64,000 bases of DNA from Pilasporangium apinafurcum. Lineage: Eukaryota; Oomycota; Peronosporomycetes; Pythiales; Pythiaceae. Position numbers and translations under genes: made by a program. The DNA is taken from the NCBI GenBank assembly GCA_001600495.1, contig BCKE01000013.1:282778-346777 (forward strand), in the 5' to 3' direction. Of the stretch, positions 56,984 through 64,000 are shown in pieces; the stretch's first letter is position 1, and the number at the start of each line of letters is the position of its first letter. The notes below the pieces were generated by a model that saw only the letters and a list, made by a program, of their open reading frames with translations, was not told the origin of the DNA and searched no databases.

Positions 56984-58042
56984 ATATGTACAAGGCTGAA
57001 GAGATCGCTACCAGCCCTGTCTATTCACCAGCAAGCGCATCGATAACAAGATTCTGCTTAGCTATATCCGCCTGGACTTTGGCACCCAATTCCACGAACA
57101 CAATTGTACGGTGATATGGTTCAAATCTTTAGAAATGAATCCACTTCTCAGGGTTTCTATTTGCGAATTATACCACCACACGGAACAAAGACGCAGTAAC
57201 AGTAGTATCCAAAGACAGTTCTTCCCGGAATTTGGAGCAACAGTACCATTGCTCTGCAAATCAATCGTGAACGAGCTGATCTCTTTTATTTAGCCTTCAG
57301 TTGTTTGCATTATAGCAGGTGGTATCAGCGAACGATAGTTGAACTTCCATCCAGTTCTGGTATTTCTCCATGCTGAACTTGTACAAAGCAACCATACTAA
57401 ACTTTACAGATAGTATATAGCAACGATCGCCGAGTGCTTCCGTGAGCAAATAAAGCATGTCCGAACCAACTCGAAGTGAGTCTGTCTGTGAAGCGCATTT
57501 CAGTTCATTCTTCAATTAAACCGGTCGTATTCTATATCAAGTACAGACACTGTCTTTCACAGTTACAGCTTCAGCTGCTACGTCTGAAGTGTCTTCAATT
57601 GCACTGTCCATTTTCACACAAGTACCACTGCTTTCCATGATGACGTGCAAAGAGTACCAACGTTGCTTAGCCATACGGAGTCTGTCACCTGTGTAATTGA
57701 ACTGAATGTTTGAACCTGTGGTGATACACTGAGATGGGCATTTGACCGATCCGACAACCCTCTTTGGACAATAAGACAGTAATCCCAATAGGATATGGTA
57801 AGGAGGCACTTCTAATCTATGGATACAAAATGCTCAGGTAAGGAAAAATGATTTGCATGAGAAGATATTGGGAGAATGAGATAGACACGATAATTAGAAA
57901 TGGTAAGGACTTCAGAGTCTCTAAGCACGTTTTGTCATTTACTGACGCGACATATACAAGTAACGGATATGTCCGCTATTCAGCATGTACTGCTTCGACA
58001 CAGTCTTCGATAGTCGATGCGATGCACGTGGTGGTGTGTTGC
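56984..58042. other. Region between the pseudogene and copy 5
   Basis: About 1 kb. A minus-strand frame at 57809-57537 has a Cys-containing stretch (VKCPSQCITTGSN) and could be a relic of another secreted protein, but nothing firm is visible. Confidence 0.4.
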
Positions 58043-59680
58043 TTAGCTGACATTCAATTGGCAGCTCAGTTCCAAGTGGCCACCTTCCGATGCATGCGGC
58101 ACCCACATGAGCAACGAACCACCGCCCGAACCGGGGAGACCAAGGATACCAGGGCGCCAGCGATCCAAGTACATTGTCTTGTCCTTGAGATCCGCGATCT
58201 GACCAGTCCAGGTCGCTCTGGCTCCCTTTTTCAGCTTTACTTTATCAATAGTATTACCGCCAGAATGGATGACGATCTCTACGTCTTCAGTGTCTTTGCT
58301 AGTAAAGTTGATCACGACCTGACCATCACCCTTTCTGGTCCAAGTACCAGAGCTACCAGTAAAGGCATCACCGATCGTATTCAGACCCAAAGCATCTTTT
58401 AGATCACCATCGTCGACTTCACCTAAGTATGACGTTGGTCCACAAATGGGCTGGATGAACTCGGCAGCCATGGCGGCAAGACCCGTGGGGTCAAACGTCG
58501 CGATCACACCCAAGCCCATGTCGGTGACCTTGAGTGCAAAGTCGGCCGTGGAAAGCGGCTTACCAGAGCCATCGTCTGAAGCGCCGATGATGTTGTCCAC
58601 AATAGTTTCAAGTGTCTTACGAATACCGTCACGCGTGGCGAAATCCTCAGAGCTAGTACCGTTCATGCATGCAGTAGTGGCAGCTGGGATGTCCACCAGC
58701 ACCAGACTGGAAGAACTGATAGCAAGGCGGATGATCTCGGTGGTCGAGTCCGGCGTGGTGGTCTTGATGGTATTGACCTCAGAAACGATCTTGTTGATGA
58801 TACTGTTCAAGGTCGTACCACAAGTTGTATCAGAGTTAATATACACCTGGAGCGCAGCTTTATCTTCATCGGACAACGTAGTGACGGCCGAGGAATTCGA
58901 AGCAGAAGAAGTGGTAGTGGTGGTGGTGCTTGAGGATGACCCAAACACAGTCGTGATCAAAGTGGTGAATGTGTCAATGGAGAGCAAGTCGCCGTCGTTG
59001 TTGTACACTTCCTTAAGCACGGCCGTGATTTTCTCCGTCACTTCCGACGCGACTGTCGCTCCCGATGGAAGCGCGATGCCCAAACATGTCGTGACTGCGA
59101 CAGGTAAGTCAGTGACGACGAAATCGGCATTTGAGAGCAAGTACAAGATCTGATCCTCCGTGTTGTTCGGGAACTTTTGCTTTAGCTCCTCGGCGTAGCT
59201 CACAACTTTTTCAAGCACTGTGTAGAGCTGTTGTGCACACTTGACACCTTGTGACAGGCCCTTACTCGCGCTGACCAAACCGCTGAACACCCCAGACGTC
59301 GCAGCGTTCAAAGCGACAGTGGCAACGGATTCGATCTTGGAAATAATTTCTAATGTGCAGTCCTCATTCTGAGGAATGCATTCCATACCACACTCGACTG
59401 GGTACTCCAATGGGCATTGTGCCCAGCAGGTAGCAATGTTGTCGAACTCGTACCCCGTGGAGCAGTTCTTTGAAATGTGGGTCTTGCGATAGCAGGCAGA
59501 ATCACTGGGAGCACCGATGGTGGGACCGACCCAGTTGGGGATACTACTTGAAGTGGTGGACTGAGTTGTGGTGTCTACTGGAACCACGGTGCCCGCAGCG
59601 GATTCACCATAATCTTCAGCGAGGGCTCCTGTGTAGGCAAGGAGCCCTACCAGCAAGGTCGAGAACGTAAGCTTAACCAT
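58043..59680 (-). CDS. Secreted Cys-rich protein, cluster copy 5
   Basis: 545 aa, one exon. Signal peptide MVKLTFSTLLVGLLAYTGAL, then a short Thr/Ser-rich spacer and IPNWVGPTIGAPSDSACYRK. The seven-Cys head keeps the family spacing. The helical middle contains a distinctive Ser/Thr tract of about 20 residues near 225-245, absent from the other copies and probably a slippage-prone expansion. The C-terminal domain has ATFDPTGLAAMAAEFIQPIC, GSSGTWTRKGDG, KTMYLDRWRPGILGLPGSGG and final NVS. The intact frame, conserved Cys and core promoter say it is active. The gap to copy 4 is about 1 kb. Confidence 0.85.
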   Translation of the reverse strand: MVKLTFSTLLVGLLAYTGALAEDYGESAAGTVVPVDTTTQSTTSSSIPNWVGPTIGAPSDSACYRKTHISKNCSTGYEFDNIATCWAQCPLEYPVECGMECIPQNEDCTLEIISKIESVATVALNAATSGVFSGLVSASKGLSQGVKCAQQLYTVLEKVVSYAEELKQKFPNNTEDQILYLLSNADFVVTDLPVAVTTCLGIALPSGATVASEVTEKITAVLKEVYNNDGDLLSIDTFTTLITTVFGSSSSTTTTTTSSASNSSAVTTLSDEDKAALQVYINSDTTCGTTLNSIINKIVSEVNTIKTTTPDSTTEIIRLAISSSSLVLVDIPAATTACMNGTSSEDFATRDGIRKTLETIVDNIIGASDDGSGKPLSTADFALKVTDMGLGVIATFDPTGLAAMAAEFIQPICGPTSYLGEVDDGDLKDALGLNTIGDAFTGSSGTWTRKGDGQVVINFTSKDTEDVEIVIHSGGNTIDKVKLKKGARATWTGQIADLKDKTMYLDRWRPGILGLPGSGGGSLLMWVPHASEGGHLELSCQLNVS

Positions 59681-59754
59681 CGTGGTTTAAGACGCCGTTG
59701 GAGTGATCGATTCCGACGTGCTTGGTTCCTTTGGGATGATGGACTCAAAGGATG

Positions 59755-59771
59755 GCAAATTGGAAAGTGAG
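59755..59771 (-). promoter_or_regulatory. INR/FPR core promoter of secreted protein copy 5
   Basis: On the minus strand the sequence reads CTCACTTTCCAATTTGC, about 75-92 bp before the ATG. CTCACTTT matches the INR consensus YTCANTYY, and AATTTGC matches FPR (MWTTTNC) exactly, in the canonical order. Confidence 0.6.
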
Positions 59772-60903
59772 TTAGTGAAAGGGACCTGGACAATGGAGGA
59801 TCCAATTGAATAACCAGACGGACAGCGCGGATGTGGATCGGTACCACGCGCGAAAAGAGCGGGTAAATTAGTCTTTCTTCCCTACTGTACGTTTGGTGGA
59901 TAAAAAGCTGTTGGTCGGTCACGCAACAGATGGACGACCGATGCATGAGCGATCTCTTGCTCTTCATTACAACCAGCACAATGCAATGTGGGTAAAGAAA
60001 CTCCTTAGAGACAGACTTGGGAATATGATTTATTTTTGAGTGTCGTCACTTCTCTGGCAACACCAAATGGTAGCACAGCATCAGAAACTTTCGACAGGAT
60101 TTGCTGTCGTTGTGTCGTATCAACAGCGTGACAAATACTGGAGTGATCACGGCAGGTGCAAAGATAAAATACTTTGTGAGAAATACCAAGCATGTGTGAA
60201 GGCTGTAATGGCATGAATGTCTGGGATTATGTGGAGACTGATATTGATTCCCTTGGAAACGCGCTATGTAATTTGTAGAAATTGCCTGGTATTAAGGTAG
60301 ACAGACACATCATTGAAGGAGCTCTTAAGTTGAATATCATTGACAGTAGCTCTTGAGCTGAATACAGTGATAGGAAAGGTGCATTGCTGGGCCATTTCAC
60401 GTCACCGAAAAGAGACCGTCTCTTTCATGACAACACCAACATACTATTGCTTTCTGACCCATTTTCGAGATACTCACAGTGATAGGCATTTAATGGATTT
60501 TGTCACATTAGCGCATCTTTGTTTGGCACACATACGGACAGAAAACAGCACAAACGACGTAGGAGATGAACAGGTGCGATGTGGATGTTGAGCCGTTCCC
60601 AGCTGTCATTACAATACACAACTACAATCCGTCCATTTGTAAAGCAAAAGGATGGCGTCATTAGAATAGAAGGCGTGCAAACCTAGGTGATTTGTTGTTG
60701 CGCCGGAACTGAACTTTCAAATCCAGCCTGGTGACTACCTGCCATCTATCTCACTTGTCAATCTCACGACGTCGATTTCAGTCGAAAGATATGGGCGATT
60801 CTCATTACAATTTTGAGATGCTAGTGAAGTACAAGGTAGAAATAATTGAAGGAATGATGATCGAGTGTGAGGAATAGTATACAAACAAAGATTTGTTCTC
60901 ACT
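59772..60903. other. Non-coding region
   Basis: About 1.1 kb between copy 5 and the left copy of the direct repeat; no supported gene, RNA or repeat. Confidence 0.4.
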
Positions 60904-61163
60904 GTGGGAGAATCAATCACCCCATGAAACACCAGAAAGTCTTGGACTATCCTCACTATAAGTTCGTCCTTGATAGAGAAGTCAATGCTGCTAGAAACAC
61001 CTCCCAAGAATGAGTACCTACCCGTCTGGACTCATGGAGTTGAGATGTCGAAGATGTCTACTCCACGGTTGTTTAGCGTTAGCTGGCTTTTGCTGGTTGA
61101 GTCAGACCAAAGAAAAAATAGGAGGTCCTCCCTGAGGTACTTTCTCATCTCACATGATCTCTT
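60904..61163 (+). repeat. Direct repeat, left copy (260 bp, identical to 63741-64000)
   Basis: Bases 60904-61163 are identical to 63741-64000 at every position I compared, at an offset of 2,837 bp. The left boundary is sharp: the bases before differ (T versus C). The right boundary cannot be set, since the other copy meets the window edge. The sequence has no long ORF and does not begin TG or end CA at the visible border. Confidence 0.9.
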
Positions 61164-61391
61164 ACGACGAATAATTCCAGGGATGGGTCAATTATGGATA
61201 ATGCGATCCACAAATTAGCTGTTCTGCAACTTGTGAGCAATAGAGAAAGTTTAGCATAAAGAACGCAAAAACTAAATATTCCCGAGAAGTACATTCATAG
61301 AAATGGGTATTATACCATGACAGCATCTTTGCTCACTTTCTGGTCAGTTATCTATGTCATGATAATGGGAGTGGTTTACCTTATATCGTGT

Positions 61392-62468
61392 CTACGCCAA
61401 CGCAGGATAGACATTTTTGCGGAAGTTGGGCTCAAAGAGGCACGTCTTGGTCTGACCGAGTGGCACATAGTCGAACAACCAACAGTTGTGGCCAATGCCA
61501 TCGATAGCGTGCAAGTGTAGACGCCCAGCCTTGTCTAGCGTCTTCAACCCATAGAGATCCTTTTTGTACTCATCCGTGTCCTTCATGCTGACAACTTTCA
61601 GCTGGTTAAACTTGGCTTCAATTTCATCCACCGAGTTCACTTCACTGTATTTACCCAATATCGATGTTTGCCATGGGGATTGGACGTCGTCACTAGGTGA
61701 TGCAAAGAAGTGTGCTGCCTTGAGGCGCGCAAAGTTGGCTTTGCGGCGAGCTTGGCCATTCTCGCAGGTAGTGGTAGTGCACACTTCGAGGTTGTTAACC
61801 TTCGGAAGGAATGGGTCGATCTTGAGCCAGTTGTCCCACTCTGCACCCTTGAGAGGCGGACGGTAGGTGTTGACAATGGCATTCTTTGCTTGCAGATCCG
61901 CACGCGTGACGGTTAACTTGGTGAAATCGCGTTGCACTTTGCCGTTCCACGAAGTGGAGTCAGCTGCGTACGGCGCAAAATCAAAATCTGAAGATTCCAA
62001 AGCAAAGGGTCCCAACGCTTGTAACAGGACTTGTAAAGGCGTGGCATCGGACACCTGAGGGCCATAAAAGCAGCCGTTGCCATCGCCCGCCAAACTGACA
62101 AACGTTTGGACATTATGATCATCCATTTCTTCAATCACACCGCGTGCAACCGATCCACCCTGTGAATGCGCCAAGAAATGATACCCCTTCTCGAACGTGC
62201 TGTTGCCTGTGGCATAGTTGCGGATCTGTTTGATCGCGAGTTGGATTTGGTCTTCGATGGAGTTGAACACGGAGCATTCTTTTTCGCAGAAGGTTAATGG
62301 GACATACGTGCGTCCGTCAGCCTTCAGAGCGGCCCCAATGTTGTCGCCATTAGTGTGGTTCCCGGTCGCACCGTGGAAAAAAAAGACGGGCAAACCAGCA
62401 CTGAGGACGCTCTCAGCAGCGTAGGAAGCCACGATACAGGCGGTGAGGAGTGCTTTCGTTCCGAACAT
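61392..62468 (-). CDS. Secreted palmitoyl-protein thioesterase-like alpha/beta hydrolase
   Basis: 358 aa from ATG 62468, which gives a signal peptide (MFGTKALLTACIVASYAAES). An earlier in-frame ATG at 62639 would add 57 residues and hide it. The fold is PPT-like: LPVFFFHGATGNHTNG (oxyanion loop), a helix, then the nucleophile elbow AHSQGG with the catalytic Ser near residue 126, SLAGDGNGCFYGPQ, and the likely catalytic His in IDGIGHNCW near 335. Four to six Cys fit disulphide bonding outside the cell. PPT1-type enzymes remove fatty acids from S-acylated proteins in lysosomes; secreted oomycete members have no settled substrate. The flanking direct repeats and a tail remnant at 63367 suggest the gene is multicopy here. 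Confidence 0.75.
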   Translation of the reverse strand: MFGTKALLTACIVASYAAESVLSAGLPVFFFHGATGNHTNGDNIGAALKADGRTYVPLTFCEKECSVFNSIEDQIQLAIKQIRNYATGNSTFEKGYHFLAHSQGGSVARGVIEEMDDHNVQTFVSLAGDGNGCFYGPQVSDATPLQVLLQALGPFALESSDFDFAPYAADSTSWNGKVQRDFTKLTVTRADLQAKNAIVNTYRPPLKGAEWDNWLKIDPFLPKVNNLEVCTTTTCENGQARRKANFARLKAAHFFASPSDDVQSPWQTSILGKYSEVNSVDEIEAKFNQLKVVSMKDTDEYKKDLYGLKTLDKAGRLHLHAIDGIGHNCWLFDYVPLGQTKTCLFEPNFRKNVYPALA

Positions 62469-62516
62469 GGACGATGTGCTTGGTTTAACCGGCCAGGACA
62501 ACTTGCTGAAGTACAA

Positions 62517-62533
62517 GCAAATTCGAAAATGAT
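62517..62533 (-). promoter_or_regulatory. INR/FPR-like core promoter of the thioesterase gene
   Basis: On the minus strand the sequence reads ATCATTTTCGAATTTGC, about 50-66 bp before the ATG at 62468. TCATTTT is the INR core, and AATTTGC is identical to the FPR of secreted copy 5. It also supports 62468 over the upstream ATG, which would lie before it. Confidence 0.55.
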
Positions 62534-63366
62534 GTTTAAGGTTGCTAGAATTGCTACCAAAGATGAAACCGGTCTGTACGGACAAAGTTCTGTGACAAAT
62601 CGGAAGCAAATCATTGTGACGTTTCATCGTTAATTGCATTTTTTATGTTATGATTACTCTGAAGCGCCATTCTCATGGTGTATTGACAAGTAAACACCCT
62701 AAATCGAGAGCTGGATCCGTTCTGGCTCGACAATTTCTGTGTATACTAACAAATGGCATTAAGCACGTTCCATTTTTTCCATCGCTGATGGCTATGCTTT
62801 TCAGCATCAGTCAACAGGCAAATCGTTGAATATCATCGTATAGTGCTAGTTTTATGACTCCCTGTATCGTCCTCATCCAATGTGGAAGTGTATGAACAAC
62901 ACATTGTGCTTGTGGAACATGTGGATATGTTCATCATCAAAGATTCAGCCGAGCGATTTGAGAAATACGACAACAATAGTTAGCGAATGAGATCAAAATA
63001 TTGATAGAAACAGAGATGGCTACAGTGCTGAAGCCATAGGCGCGAGTGTTCACAGTTTATCCTGTACGTTAACAACCGTATTAGCCCAGGAACTATTAAT
63101 GATGTAGTACACTTCCATGTGTTGCATCATGGCACTACGTAGAGATACTGTCTACTATGATCAGAGATTGACGTCCCATGGTCTAAGGACACAACCTGCT
63201 CAATATCTAACCCCATAGATTTGGCTGTATCTTGGTATATTCTCTCAAATATGCAACTCGTTGGTATTTTGTGAATCATTAGGGCATACCTTTCTATCAA
63301 CAAACTGACAAAATCAAGAGCAAGTTCCGTGGAATCGGATGTGATAGACACTATCCTTTTTGCAAC
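62534..63366. other. Non-coding region upstream of the thioesterase gene
   Basis: About 830 bp, no supported gene. The minus-strand frame 63417-63127 overlaps the tail remnant but encodes nothing recognisable. Confidence 0.4.
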
Positions 63367-63389
63367 GTCTACGCCAACACAGAATAGAC
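63367..63389 (-). pseudogene. Tail remnant of a second thioesterase gene
   Basis: A 23-bp stretch on the minus strand differs at two bases from the last codons and stop of the thioesterase gene at 61390-61412 (encoding VYPALA plus stop). Only the 3' end is recognisable. It is short, but sits in the right orientation within the duplicated neighbourhood. Confidence 0.35.
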
Positions 63390-63740
63390 CTAGGAAACAA
63401 AAGAAAGGAGCCATCATTTCCTCAGTTGAAGTTCAAGTCAAGAAAAGATAACATGACTTCGGTTGAAATCCAATCTCGATCGCTAAAGTATGATGAAGGT
63501 CAACTTTGATCCTTTTCACGATATTTTAATTTCTCCAAAAATGAAGGTATTAAAATCAAAAAGTAACTTCCGGTACTTGACTATGCAACTCGTTTACAGA
63601 GAACTTGAGAAGACCGCTACTATCTCCACACTCTAGTGTCGAAAGAATTCCAGCAGCCCAACTTCATTTGAACGTGTGCAATCGGTCCCGGTGTTCGTAG
63701 CTTCATCATGCTCTACCATCTTCATGACATAACGTTAAGC

Positions 63741-64000
63741 GTGGGAGAATCAATCACCCCATGAAACACCAGAAAGTCTTGGACTATCCTCACTATAAGT
63801 TCGTCCTTGATAGAGAAGTCAATGCTGCTAGAAACACCTCCCAAGAATGAGTACCTACCCGTCTGGACTCATGGAGTTGAGATGTCGAAGATGTCTACTC
63901 CACGGTTGTTTAGCGTTAGCTGGCTTTTGCTGGTTGAGTCAGACCAAAGAAAAAATAGGAGGTCCTCCCTGAGGTACTTTCTCATCTCACATGATCTCTT
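63741..64000 (+). repeat. Direct repeat, right copy (continues beyond window)
   Basis: Identical to 60904-61163 over all 260 bp and cut by the window edge, so the true repeat is longer or equal. If it is the start of a second tandem unit, another thioesterase gene should follow about 230 bp to the right. Confidence 0.9.

Noticed and set aside
57537-57809. Cys-containing minus-strand frame as a gene
   Set aside because: No signal peptide, and no match to the family head; kept only as a possible relic.
54061-59153. Long plus-strand frames opposite secreted copies 3 and 5
   Set aside because: They are antisense shadows of coding sequence with strong third-position bias; the minus-strand frames carry signal peptides, conserved Cys and the family tail.
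63127-63417. 96-residue minus-strand frame near the right edge
   Set aside because: It reads through the thioesterase tail remnant in a different frame, so it is not the conserved protein.
60904-64000. LTR retrotransposon flanking repeats
   Set aside because: The 2.8 kb between the repeats contains a cellular hydrolase gene and no reverse transcriptase, integrase, primer-binding site or polypurine tract, and the visible repeat border lacks TG.

Overview
The window comes from a nuclear genome of an oomycete (stramenopile). The evidence is compact genes with short GT-AG introns of about 55-100 bp, oomycete-type INR/FPR core promoters, an oomycete-type Myb-like DNA-binding domain, an unusual bZIP, and a cluster of large secreted Cys-rich proteins whose layout I associate with oomycetes. 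Moderately AT-rich DNA with small intergenic gaps would suit a white rust or downy mildew as well as other Peronosporales. I cannot fix the genus. The assembly contains a 150-N gap, scattered single Ns and probable homopolymer slips.

Bases 1-44,300 are gene-dense housekeeping DNA. In order they hold: the N-terminal ~1,450 residues of a giant protein kinase (-), a Myb-like protein (+), a CARMIL-like leucine-rich-repeat protein (+), an RNase P/MRP Rpp21-like subunit (-), a bZIP factor (+), a Fanzor-type RuvC nuclease element (+, gapped), a DHX57/DHX29-like DExH helicase (+), DNA polymerase alpha catalytic subunit (-), two tandem UBE2J-type ubiquitin-conjugating enzymes (+,+), the WAVE-complex subunit CYFIP/PIR121 (-, 12 exons), SDHAF4 (+), a REEP/Yop1 protein (+), an intron-rich helical-repeat protein I cannot name (-), the ribosome-biogenesis factor NOL6/Nrap/Utp22 (-), a TPR protein (+) and an ENTH-domain protein (-). 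Many neighbours are divergent, and several of the shared promoters carry CCAAT boxes.

Bases 44,400-46,500 hold a decayed second element with a RuvC-like nuclease and zinc ribbon. Its first catalytic motif is followed by a stop, and its last catalytic Asp is replaced.

Bases 47,900-59,800 are an accessory, effector-like region: five copies (four intact, one pseudogene) of a secreted protein family. Each intact copy has a signal peptide, a Cys-rich head, a helical middle and an almost invariant C-terminal domain ending in Asn-Val-Ser. The intact copies share an INR/FPR-type core promoter. Bases 60,900-64,000 hold a secreted palmitoyl-protein-thioesterase-like hydrolase, flanked by two perfect copies of a repeat of at least 260 bp. 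The unit therefore looks tandemly duplicated and runs off the window.

Functionally, CARMIL and CYFIP both act on Arp2/3-driven actin assembly, and POLA1, NOL6, Rpp21, the UBE2J enzymes and REEP are core nuclear or ER functions. The right-hand quarter is probably devoted to secreted proteins. I saw no tRNA, rRNA or CRISPR array.
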